A stretch of DNA of 64,000 nucleotides, taken from positions 1 to 64,000 of the forward strand of contig CAZVHP010000004.1 of assembly GCA_964627305.1 (NCBI GenBank), read 5' to 3'. Source of the DNA: WJKG01 sp964627305. GTDB lineage: Bacteria; Zixibacteria; MSB-5A5; GN15; FEB-12. A program made the translations under genes and the position numbers. Shown here piece by piece: positions 42,308 through 49,718 of this stretch. Numbering within the stretch: the first letter of the stretch is position 1; each line of letters starts with the position of its first letter. The notes below the pieces were generated by a model that did no database searches, had not been told where the DNA came from, and was given only the letters and a program-made list of their open reading frames with translations.

Positions 42308-42931
42308 ATGCCGGGAATCAATCAGAGAAAACGCCAGTTTTACGAGGAGTCCTCACTCATCCTCGGAAAGGCCTGCTTCCGTATCGGCCTCAGGCCCAAT
42401 TTCATCACGGCGGTGTCACTGTTGTGTGCAGTTGTCTCCGGGATATTCTTCTGGAAGGGGGAGATGCTCTGGGGGGTTTTCTGGCTTCTGATGACATCGT
42501 TCACTGACATGCTTGATGGCTCGACGGCCCGCGCCGGTAACATTGGCACGGTCTTTGGCGGTATCCTTGATCACGTCAGTGACCGCTATGGTGAATTCTT
42601 CATCCTGGCGGGAATCACACTGTCAGGGACGGTGCATCCCGCCTGGGGGCTGTTTGCGCTGTTCGGCATGCTGATAGCCAGTTACACGCGTGCCGCGGCC
42701 GAGTCGATGGGCAAGATCGAGAACTGCGCCGTCGGTATTATGGGACGTCTGGAGAAGTTCATCCTGATCATTGTCGGTTCCATCCTGCAGTACTACTTCC
42801 CTGATGGCTGGCTGCCACTGCTGGGCTGGCTGGAGCTGGCCCTGGTGGTTGTTGGTCTGACCTCGTTCATTACCTCTATCCAGCGCCTGGTCTACACCCG
42901 CAAGGTCCTGGGCGACAAGCAGGAAGTGTGA
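42308..42931 (+). CDS. CDP-alcohol phosphatidyltransferase (possible PIP synthase)
   Basis: A 207-residue polytopic membrane enzyme of the CDP-alcohol phosphotransferase family. It joins an alcohol or alcohol phosphate to the lipid of CDP-diacylglycerol. The D-G-x2-A-R-x8-G-x3-D-x3-D signature is complete at LDGSTARAGNIGTVFGGILD followed by HVSD. The start ATG lies about 30 bases after a good promoter. With Ino1 three genes downstream, the most attractive substrate is inositol-1-phosphate, giving phosphatidylinositol phosphate; phosphatidylglycerophosphate synthase is the alternative. The E-N-C-A-V-G-I-M-G-R-L-E-K motif near 140 may help decide. Confidence 0.85.
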   Translation: MPGINQRKRQFYEESSLILGKACFRIGLRPNFITAVSLLCAVVSGIFFWKGEMLWGVFWLLMTSFTDMLDGSTARAGNIGTVFGGILDHVSDRYGEFFILAGITLSGTVHPAWGLFALFGMLIASYTRAAAESMGKIENCAVGIMGRLEKFILIIVGSILQYYFPDGWLPLLGWLELALVVVGLTSFITSIQRLVYTRKVLGDKQEV

Positions 42932-43016
42932 CCGCGTTGCGGCAGCCTTTGGTTTCCGATGTCCGCAGAACACGCTCCTCAGGCGAGAGATCATACGAAA
43001 GAACTGGAGAATCCCG

Positions 43017-43952
43017 ATGATAACCGCTATTGGCAACCCTGTCTTTGACTATATCGAAACCAGGAAAGTGAAGCCGGAAGGCCGGGTTATGTCCGGTTGT
43101 TCGACCAACGCTGCTCTGGCGCTGGCCAAGCTGGGTGCCCCGGCACGGCTGGTGGGAGCAGTCGGGGAGGACTTCCGCGCGCAGTTTGAAAGACAGCTCT
43201 CGGCCCTGGACGTCCAGATGGTTCTGCTCCCAAGCAGCGAGACCGGTGGCTTTTCGCTGATCTACTACGATGACTTCGGTAATCGCACTCTCGATCTTCT
43301 GGGACGCGCGGCCGACATCGACCCGATTGACCCATCATGGTACCAGGACAGCGAGGCGGTGCTGATCGGGCCTATTCTCGGTGAAGTATCGCTGGATGCC
43401 ATCGCGAAGATCCGCCGCACCTTTTCGGGCCTGCTGTTCTGCGATCCACAGGGATTGCTTCGCGGCGCCGACCGGAATGGACGCATCTACCATGAGCGTG
43501 TCGACGGTATCGAGCAGAGTCTGGCCCTGTTTGACATTGTCAAGCCCAATGAGCTGGAAGCCCAGATTCTCACGGGCATCGACTGCCGCAAGGATCCCTT
43601 TGCAGCCGCCGAGATGATTCACTCGTGGGGGCCGAAGGTGGTGGTGGTCACGCTGGCCGAGCTTGGGTCGCTTGTCTTTGACGGCGATCAGTTCATCCAG
43701 ATTCCGCCGTATGACATTGATCTGGTTGATGCGACCGGCGCCGGCGATACCTATATGGCCGGCTTCACGTTCGAGTATCTCAGAACCGATGGTGACCTGC
43801 GGCGCGCCGGGTGTTTCGCTTCGTGCACGTCCTCGGTGATGATCGAGTTTTCCGGTCCCGACTTTTCCATGACGGAGACCGCTGTCCGCAGGCGTCAGGA
43901 AACCCTGCTGGCACAGGAGGCGTTTCAGTTGAAAGTGGAAGCCAATCGCTGA
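43017..43952 (+). CDS. PfkB-family carbohydrate kinase
   Basis: A 311-residue ribokinase/PfkB-type kinase. It has GCSTNAALALAKLGAPARLV and GAVGEDF in the N-terminal half, a VKPNELEA motif near 175, and the catalytic VDATGAGDTYMAGFTFEYL near 238-256, with the aspartate of G-A-G-D as base. It phosphorylates a sugar, polyol or nucleoside. It sits between the phosphatidyltransferase and a nitroreductase gene, about 90 bases after the first. An inositol- or sugar-kinase role would fit the neighbourhood but is not shown by sequence. Confidence 0.88.
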   Translation: MITAIGNPVFDYIETRKVKPEGRVMSGCSTNAALALAKLGAPARLVGAVGEDFRAQFERQLSALDVQMVLLPSSETGGFSLIYYDDFGNRTLDLLGRAADIDPIDPSWYQDSEAVLIGPILGEVSLDAIAKIRRTFSGLLFCDPQGLLRGADRNGRIYHERVDGIEQSLALFDIVKPNELEAQILTGIDCRKDPFAAAEMIHSWGPKVVVVTLAELGSLVFDGDQFIQIPPYDIDLVDATGAGDTYMAGFTFEYLRTDGDLRRAGCFASCTSSVMIEFSGPDFSMTETAVRRRQETLLAQEAFQLKVEANR

Positions 43953-43968
43953 AACGGGAGGAATAACA

Positions 43969-44532
43969 GTGCCGCACGATGATTCCATTTTCTTTCGCCG
44001 CGAGAGCAGGCGCTCCTATCTGGACAAGCCGGTCGACCCCGAGACGCTGCAACGGATTTACGAGAAGGTCCGCTGGTCACCTTCGTGCAACAACAACCAG
44101 CCCTGGCGCATGGTGTTCGTGGCCCGGGGGGGGATACACCATCGGGCGTTCGCCGAGGCTCTGGCCGATGGGAACCAGTGGGCGGCAGCAGCACCGATAC
44201 TGATTGCCGTGTGTGGCCGGCGCGCGGATGACTACTCCCGTGAAGACAATCCGGTCGAGTACTACCAGTTCGACTGCGGCCTGGCGACGATGTCGCTGCT
44301 GCTGGCGGCCGTCGACGAGGGCCTCATGGCGCACCCTATGGCTGGCTACAGTGCCCCTAAGGTGAAAGCAGCCCTGGAAATCCCCGAAGATTTCGAGGTA
44401 CTGTGTGTGGTGAGCCTCGGCTACAAGGGACCGCTTGAGTCACTCGATGACATCACGCGCAAGAAGGACGAATCGCCGCGTACGCGCAAGCCGCAAGGCG
44501 AGGTTATCTGTGAAGGGCTGTGGAAGTTCTGA
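43969..44532 (+). CDS. Nitroreductase-family flavoprotein
   Basis: A 187-residue FMN-dependent nitroreductase, start GTG 43969 with a GGGAGG ribosome site. The N-terminal RRESRRSYLDKPVDPETL holds the typical FMN phosphate-binding arginines. RWSPSCNNNQPWRMVFV is the family signature, and GYSAPKVKAALEIPEDFEV and VVSLGYKG complete the fold. The usual reaction is NAD(P)H-dependent reduction of quinones or nitro groups. It is 16 bases after the PfkB kinase, so probably the third gene of that transcript. It is convergent with a TetR gene. Confidence 0.9.
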   Translation: MPHDDSIFFRRESRRSYLDKPVDPETLQRIYEKVRWSPSCNNNQPWRMVFVARGGIHHRAFAEALADGNQWAAAAPILIAVCGRRADDYSREDNPVEYYQFDCGLATMSLLLAAVDEGLMAHPMAGYSAPKVKAALEIPEDFEVLCVVSLGYKGPLESLDDITRKKDESPRTRKPQGEVICEGLWKF

Positions 44533-44544
44533 GCGGACGGACGA

Positions 44545-45213
44545 CTACCCGCGGATACCATCGAACAGAAGACTGATCATCAGATCATCGATCTGCTGGC
44601 GCGGCGCCGGACGACCCGAAAACTGGTGGGCCAGCAGGGCGCTGATGATAGCCGAGACAATGTAGCCGGTTAGCTGAATGTCGAAATCACGACGAATCTC
44701 ACCACTGGTCTCACCCTGCTGTATGATCTCCTGCACATAAGCATGCAGATGCCGCTCTATATCCAGTCCCTCCAGCGCCACCTGCGAGTGATGCACGGCG
44801 TGCGTCAGAAACAGGTAGAAGCGCTGCTCGGTCTGGTGCAGGCGCGAGTTGACTACCAGCGCCTGGTACAGGTATAGCAAGCGCTGGCGTGCCGTCCCGC
44901 CGGGGTCGTGCTGACGGATTTCCTCGCTGAGCAACTCCACATAGTCGTCGAAGATCAGAACGACGAATTCCAGCAGATGGCTTTTGGACGGGAAATACTG
45001 GAAGAACGACCCCTTGGAAATCCCGGCTTCCTGGCAGTAGTGGTCGATCGACAGCCCATCGTGGCCATATTCTGCGAACAGGGCCAGCGCCACCCGATAC
45101 AGACGTGATTTCTTGTCGGGAGTCAGTCGACGAAAGGTGTCGCTGACAACGCCGTTTCGCACCAGTCGGGCGACCAGGTTCTCGTCGATAGGGACCAGGT
45201 CTGATTGTGTCAT
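44545..45213 (-). CDS. TetR-family transcriptional regulator
   Basis: A 222-residue TetR repressor. The helix-turn-helix lies at about 45-75 (GHDGLSIDHYCQEAGISKGSFFQYFPSK). The C-terminal two thirds is an all-helical ligand-binding domain of no specific type. The gene faces ino1, and a palindrome of its typical kind lies between them, over its own -10 region. It probably represses itself and maybe ino1. The inducing ligand cannot be predicted, although lipid or acyl-CoA ligands are common in this family. Confidence 0.9.
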   Translation of the reverse strand: MTQSDLVPIDENLVARLVRNGVVSDTFRRLTPDKKSRLYRVALALFAEYGHDGLSIDHYCQEAGISKGSFFQYFPSKSHLLEFVVLIFDDYVELLSEEIRQHDPGGTARQRLLYLYQALVVNSRLHQTEQRFYLFLTHAVHHSQVALEGLDIERHLHAYVQEIIQQGETSGEIRRDFDIQLTGYIVSAIISALLAHQFSGRPAPRQQIDDLMISLLFDGIRG

Positions 45214-45229
45214 AATACCAGTACTGTAT

Positions 45230-45258
45230 ATTATACGACCGAATGGTCGTAATATGTA
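45230..45258 (-). promoter_or_regulatory. Promoter of the TetR gene
   Basis: On the minus strand a perfect TATAAT (-10) lies 17 bases from TACATA (weak -35). The palindromic operator fills the spacer, so a bound repressor would block this promoter. The -35 match is poor. Confidence 0.5.
45234..45251. promoter_or_regulatory. TetR-type operator palindrome
   Basis: TACGACC-GAAT-GGTCGTA is a perfect inverted repeat with seven-base arms and four-base centre, overlapping the tetR -10 box and about 50 bases upstream of the ino1 promoter. The form, two GGTCG half-sites, is typical of TetR repressors. Confidence 0.7.
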
Positions 45259-45298
45259 AACTATTTATTCAATTAGCAAGTAGTTCCTGTCTTAGTAT

Positions 45299-45327
45299 TT
45301 GCCCCCCGGAGGGACACCCGATATATT
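45299..45327 (+). promoter_or_regulatory. Sigma-70-type promoter of ino1
   Basis: TTGCCC, a 17-base spacer, then TATATT. It would start transcription near 45334, about 55 bases before the ino1 ATG. The -35 is moderate, and the -10 has the same TATATT form as three other promoters in this window. Confidence 0.55.
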
Positions 45328-45389
45328 CGGCCAGCACAACGACAAGAAGTCATCCTGCCTGAGGCGGGATTGAAAACGGAAGGAAGACT

Positions 45390-46601
45390 ATGCCCAAAGT
45401 TCGTGTAGCCATTATCGGAGTCGGCAACTGCGCCTCATCGCTGGTGCAGGGGGTCGAGTATTACAAGAAAGCTGCTGAGGATGATCTGATTCCCGGCCTG
45501 ATGCATGTAAATCTTGGCGGATACCACATTCGGGACGTTGAGTTCTCGGCGGCGATTGATATCGACAAGAACAAGGTTGGCAAGGATCTTTCGGAGGCCA
45601 TCTTCACTCCGCCGAATAACACCTACAAGTTCTGTGATGTCCCGAAGTCCGGCATCACTGTGCAGCGCGGAATGACTCACGATGGCCTGGGGTACTACCT
45701 GTCGCAGATCATCGAGAAGGCGCCCGGTGACACGGTGGACATCGTCAAGCTGCTCAAGGATACCAGGACAGATGTGGTTGTCAACTACCTGCCGGTCGGC
45801 AGCGAGGAGGCGACCAAGTGGTATGTCGAGCAGATTCTGGATGCCGGTTGCGGCTTTGTGAACTGCATTCCGGTCTTCATTGCCCGGGAGAAGTACTGGC
45901 AGCGGCGGTTCGAGGAGCGTGGTCTGCCGGTGATCGGTGATGACATCAAGTCTCAGGTCGGCGCCACGATCACCCACCGCGTGCTGACCCGTCTGTTCCA
46001 GGAGCGCGGGGTGCGTCTGGAGCGCACCAGTCAGCTCAATGTGGGTGGCAATACCGACTTTTTGAACATGCTGGAGCGTTCGCGGCTTGAGTCCAAGAAG
46101 ATCTCCAAGACCAATGCTGTCACCTCGCAGTTGCCGTACGATATGGGTGCGGGCAACTGCCATATCGGCCCCTCGGACTATGTCGAGTGGCTGTCGGATC
46201 GCAAGTGGGCCTATATCCGCATGGAGGGACGGACATTTGGGGATGTCCCGCTGAATGTGGAAATGAAGCTCGAGGTCTGGGACAGCCCCAATTCGGCTGG
46301 CGTGGTGATCGACGCTATCCGCTGCTGCAAGCTCGGTCTGGACAATGGGCTAAAGGGTGCTTTGATAGCCCCCTCGGCCTATTTCAAGAAATCGCCGCCG
46401 GTGCAGTTCACCGATTACGAGGCGCGCGCCATGACCGAGGAATTCATCCAGCAGTATGGCCGAAAGGATGCCGCCAGGGCTACGCGCACGAAGCAGGCGG
46501 CCAAAGCGCCTGAGAAGAAAACCGTCAGCAAACCGCGCAGCAGAACCGCCGGCGTGAAGTCCGGTGCCGGCGGCAAACGGGTCGTGCGCAAGAAGAAATA
46601 A
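45390..46601 (+). CDS. ino1: myo-Inositol-1-phosphate synthase with basic C-terminal tail
   Basis: A 403-residue synthase that makes inositol-1-phosphate from glucose-6-phosphate, using NAD. The N-terminal Rossmann loop is AIIGVGNCASSLVQG. NYLPVGSEEATKWYVEQILD and NCIPVFIAREKYW are typical of the bacterial/archaeal enzyme. DDIKSQVGATITHRVLTRLF, NVGGNTDFLNM and SKKISKTNAV complete the catalytic core, with conserved lysines. The last 40 residues are an extra Lys/Arg/Ala/Pro-rich tail (QAAKAPEKKTVSKPRSR) of low complexity. The tail is not needed for catalysis in known relatives. The gene has its own promoter and terminator. The product probably feeds inositol phospholipids. Confidence 0.93.
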   Translation: MPKVRVAIIGVGNCASSLVQGVEYYKKAAEDDLIPGLMHVNLGGYHIRDVEFSAAIDIDKNKVGKDLSEAIFTPPNNTYKFCDVPKSGITVQRGMTHDGLGYYLSQIIEKAPGDTVDIVKLLKDTRTDVVVNYLPVGSEEATKWYVEQILDAGCGFVNCIPVFIAREKYWQRRFEERGLPVIGDDIKSQVGATITHRVLTRLFQERGVRLERTSQLNVGGNTDFLNMLERSRLESKKISKTNAVTSQLPYDMGAGNCHIGPSDYVEWLSDRKWAYIRMEGRTFGDVPLNVEMKLEVWDSPNSAGVVIDAIRCCKLGLDNGLKGALIAPSAYFKKSPPVQFTDYEARAMTEEFIQQYGRKDAARATRTKQAAKAPEKKTVSKPRSRTAGVKSGAGGKRVVRKKK

Positions 46602-46635
46602 AATAGTTTCTCCGGAATTCCTGTTTTACTAAGTT

Positions 46636-46664
46636 AACCGGCGGCTGACCACCGCCGGTTTCTT
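46636..46664 (+). terminator. Rho-independent terminator of ino1
   Basis: A perfect nine-base stem AACCGGCGG/CCGCCGGTT with a seven-base loop and following T/C-rich tract (TTTCTTCG), 35 bases after the ino1 stop. It ends the ino1 transcript before tmk. Confidence 0.8.
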
Positions 46665-46716
46665 CGTATTATCAAGGTCGTAATCGTTGGTCAGGCGACA
46701 GAAAGGAAGCAGGCTG

Positions 46717-47355
46717 GTGCCCCGCACACCCCGACGCAGGAAGAAGCTCTTTGTCACGTTCGAGGGAATCGATGGTTGCGGCAAGAGTACTCAGGCCATG
46801 CTGGCATCGCAACTGCTCACCCGGAAGCACTATCAGGTGAAACTGCTCCGCGAGCCGGGATCGACCCCGGTAGCCGAACGGATTCGCGCCATTCTGCTCG
46901 ACAACACCTCCAGCCTGGCTGACACGACGGAGCTACTGCTGTATGAGGCCGCCAGAGCCGAGTTGGTCACCCGCGAAATCGTCCCCGCGCTCAGGGCACA
47001 GCAGATCGTGCTGTGCGACCGGTTCTATGACTCCACGGCTGCCTATCAGGGCTACGGTCGCAAGCTGGACCTGCGCATGGTCCGGAGCCTGCACCGCGTG
47101 GCCGTCGGCGACCTCAAGCCCGATCTCACATTCCTTTTCGACGTTGATCTCGACACGGCCCTGTCCCGCCTCGGGAAGAATCCCGATCGGCTTGAGTCTG
47201 AATCGCGGGCCTTCTTCAGGCGCGTGCGACAGGGGTTCCTTGAGATCGCACGCAAGGAGCGCCGACGCGTCAAGGTCATCGATGCCACCGCTGCAATCGA
47301 CGAAATCTTCGAGGAAGTGAAACGTTACCTGGCCCGGCGGGTAGACCTGATATGA
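46717..47355 (+). CDS. tmk: Thymidylate kinase
   Basis: A 212-residue dTMP kinase from GTG 46717, chosen for its AAAGGAAG ribosome site. A TTG 30 bases earlier is an alternative. It phosphorylates dTMP to dTDP. The P-loop FEGIDGCGKSTQ, the DR-(Y/F) motif in CDRFYDSTAAYQGYGR, the LFDVD block, and a lid with Arg residues (LGKNPDRLE) are all visible. A basic N-terminal stretch (RTPRRRKK) precedes the core. The stop overlaps the start of the S41 protease gene (ATGA). Confidence 0.95.
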   Translation: MPRTPRRRKKLFVTFEGIDGCGKSTQAMLASQLLTRKHYQVKLLREPGSTPVAERIRAILLDNTSSLADTTELLLYEAARAELVTREIVPALRAQQIVLCDRFYDSTAAYQGYGRKLDLRMVRSLHRVAVGDLKPDLTFLFDVDLDTALSRLGKNPDRLESESRAFFRRVRQGFLEIARKERRRVKVIDATAAIDEIFEEVKRYLARRVDLI

Positions 47356-48950
47356 ACGACACCGCCGAGAAGACGTTCCTGATCAGCCGCCGTACAGTGG
47401 TGTGGTCGCTGGCGATCATGGCCCTGATGGTGGTTGTCGCCGGGGGCATGGCCGTGTATGTCCTTTCCGATCCCGGCATCCAGGATGCCATCACACTGCG
47501 CCGCGCGGCGCTGTATCTGGCCGATGTCTATCCGGCTGACCTGAATACAGAGAGTATTGTAGCACGCGGCCGTGAGGCCATGTTCGGTCAGCTCGATCGC
47601 TATTCAACCTACATCTCGCATCCGGAGATGCGGCAGCGTCAGGAGGAACTGACGGGCGGCTACCATGGGATTGGAGTGACGGTTGTCAGTCACGATTTCG
47701 GACTGCTGGTTATGTCGGTGCGCGAGAACGGTCCTGCCGCCGAGGCTGCAGTTCTTCCCGGAGACGTTATTGTCAGGGCCGACAACGTTTCGCTGGCCGG
47801 TCTGCCTATTACGGCGGCCTCGTCCCTGCTGCGCGGTCCAGAGGGCACCGAGGTTCGGCTGGGCATTTATCGGGAGACCACCGATGACACCACTACCGTC
47901 ACCATTCGACGGCGACGAATCGAGCTGCTGCACATTCCCTTTGCAGGGTATACGCAAGACAGCATCCTGTACATTCGCCTGCTGGATTTCCAGGCCGGTG
48001 CGGCCGATGATGTCAGGGCGGCTCTCGATTCTCTGGTCACCGAGGCGGCACGGCCCCGCGCCATGATCCTCGATCTGCGGGGTAACCCCGGAGGGCTGAT
48101 GAACGAGGCCTTCGAGACGGCCAATTTGTTCCTTGAGAAGGGTGCTTTCATTGTCGGTACGGACGGCCGTTCGCGGTGGAACGAATACGCCTGGTACGCC
48201 CGAGGCCGACAGCGGGCCCCGCAGGTGCCGATGGCGGTACTGGTTGACCGGGGATCGGCCTCAGCGGCGGAGATTGTCGCCGGCGCCCTCAGGTACAATG
48301 ACCGGGCTATTCTCGTGGGGGATACGACTTTCGGCAAGGGCCTTGTCCAGGGTTTCTGGGAGTTTCCCGGCGGAGACGGGCTGCGACTGACTACCTCTCG
48401 GTACTACTTTGCCGGCGGGGTGTTCCTGAATGACTTCGACACCATGCTCTCCCATACCGGACGTGGTCTTGTCCCCGATCACATAATACGGGTGGACGAT
48501 GGCGGACGATTCGGCCGGGAGATAGACAACTCCCTGCTGCTGCAGCGCTTTGTCGGGCTCCACTTGGATGATTTGGTCGATGCCTGGCAGGCGGATTCAC
48601 TGGACCATGTTTGGGTGGAGCGCTTTGCCATGTTTGCTTATGGCGAGGGTTTCTCCTATGAGAGCCCGGTGACGGCCGCTGTCGAGCGGTTCAGCAATGT
48701 GGTTGCCGTCGAGCAGGCCGATGTCTCTTTGGCGACGATAGCATCCAGGCTGGGTGATCGCTCTCGTCTGCTGGACAACCAGCTCTGGTTTCTGTATGCT
48801 GACCATATCCTCGACCGCCTGGAACGAGCTGTGGTTGAGCGGCATTTGGGCATGTACGAAACCTATCGCCGCATCATTGTGCCGCGACGAAGTGACATCC
48901 GGCTGGCTGCCGGGTTATTACTGCACAAGGACGGGCCCGGCCAGACCTGA
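47352..48950 (+). CDS. S41-family C-terminal processing protease (CtpA-like)
   Basis: A 532-residue exported protease. One membrane anchor (about 15-38) is followed by a PDZ domain (about 105-185), which binds substrate C-termini, and the S41 catalytic core. The serine lies in VDRGSASAAEIVAGAL (Ser near 302-304) and the lysine in TTFGKGLVQ (Lys329). DLRGNPGGLMNEAFETA is the conserved block before them. It acts outside the cytoplasm, trimming or degrading envelope proteins. The final 130 residues are helical and less conserved. Translation is coupled to tmk by a four-base overlap. Confidence 0.92.
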   Translation: MNDTAEKTFLISRRTVVWSLAIMALMVVVAGGMAVYVLSDPGIQDAITLRRAALYLADVYPADLNTESIVARGREAMFGQLDRYSTYISHPEMRQRQEELTGGYHGIGVTVVSHDFGLLVMSVRENGPAAEAAVLPGDVIVRADNVSLAGLPITAASSLLRGPEGTEVRLGIYRETTDDTTTVTIRRRRIELLHIPFAGYTQDSILYIRLLDFQAGAADDVRAALDSLVTEAARPRAMILDLRGNPGGLMNEAFETANLFLEKGAFIVGTDGRSRWNEYAWYARGRQRAPQVPMAVLVDRGSASAAEIVAGALRYNDRAILVGDTTFGKGLVQGFWEFPGGDGLRLTTSRYYFAGGVFLNDFDTMLSHTGRGLVPDHIIRVDDGGRFGREIDNSLLLQRFVGLHLDDLVDAWQADSLDHVWVERFAMFAYGEGFSYESPVTAAVERFSNVVAVEQADVSLATIASRLGDRSRLLDNQLWFLYADHILDRLERAVVERHLGMYETYRRIIVPRRSDIRLAAGLLLHKDGPGQT

Positions 48951-48983
48951 GGGAGTGATCTCGCAAACGTGTGAGTAACAGGC

Positions 48984-49673
48984 ATGATTGAAGAGACCAA
49001 CATGACACCATCGGTCAGAAATCTTGTCGTCTTCTGCGATTTCGATGGCACGGTCAGCCAACGCGATATTGGCTACCATTTTTTCCTGCACTTCTCTGGC
49101 GGTGAGACCCTGAAGCTGATTCCTGACTGGAAGTCGGGTCGGCTGAGCAGCCGTGAGTGTCTGACCCGGGAGGCCGAAATGAGCCGGGTGAATCCCGAGC
49201 AGATTCAACCGTTCTTGGAGGACTTCGATATCAGCCCGGGCTTCGTGGAGTTCGTCGCGCTGTGCGAGCACAACCGTGTTCCGCTCTCGATCATATCGGA
49301 CGGGCTGGATATCTACATCTCGTGGCTGCTGCGTCGCCATCATCTGGAACGAGTGCCGGTGATGTCAAACAAGGCGGTGCTCAACTCAGGCCGCATCACG
49401 CTGGAGTTTCCGTTTGACAACGGCGCCTGCACTCGATGCGGCAACTGCAAGGGACAGCGAATCCGCGACTATCGCAAAGAGCATCCCGACGTGACGGTGG
49501 TCTTCGTGGGCGACGGTATGTCTGACCTGTGCGCCATTGGTGAAGCAGACATCCTGTTTGCCAAAAAAGACCTTGAGAAACACTGCCGCTCCCACAATAT
49601 TGACTTTGTTGCGTATCACCACTTTCCCGATGTAGCACACTGGCTGCTTACACGGGGGTACCTGCATGAGTGA
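48984..49673 (+). CDS. HAD-family phosphatase (MtnX/SerB-like)
   Basis: A 229-residue HAD phosphatase, start ATG 48984 or 49002. Motif I is FCDFDGTVS with the nucleophile Asp near 20. Motif II has ISDG, and motif IV is FVGDGMSD. A cysteine cluster (ACTRCGNCKGQRI) near 148-160 is as in MtnX-like members and may bind zinc or be structural. The family includes phosphatases acting on small phosphorylated compounds; both the methionine-salvage phosphatase and inositol-lipid phosphatases are possible. The gene is next to the NTP-transferase fusion and about 2.4 kb from ino1, so a PIP-phosphatase role is a reasonable but unproved idea. Confidence 0.85.
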   Translation: MIEETNMTPSVRNLVVFCDFDGTVSQRDIGYHFFLHFSGGETLKLIPDWKSGRLSSRECLTREAEMSRVNPEQIQPFLEDFDISPGFVEFVALCEHNRVPLSIISDGLDIYISWLLRRHHLERVPVMSNKAVLNSGRITLEFPFDNGACTRCGNCKGQRIRDYRKEHPDVTVVFVGDGMSDLCAIGEADILFAKKDLEKHCRSHNIDFVAYHHFPDVAHWLLTRGYLHE

Positions 49674-49718
49674 GGCTGTTCTTTTCAATGCATGTGATGG
49701 AGGTTTGAAGGAAGCGAT

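Noticed and set aside
42130..42321. Longer N-terminus for Obg
   Set aside because: Obg proteins begin with the MFIDYVEIEV-like block; the extension has no similarity and covers the divergent promoter region.
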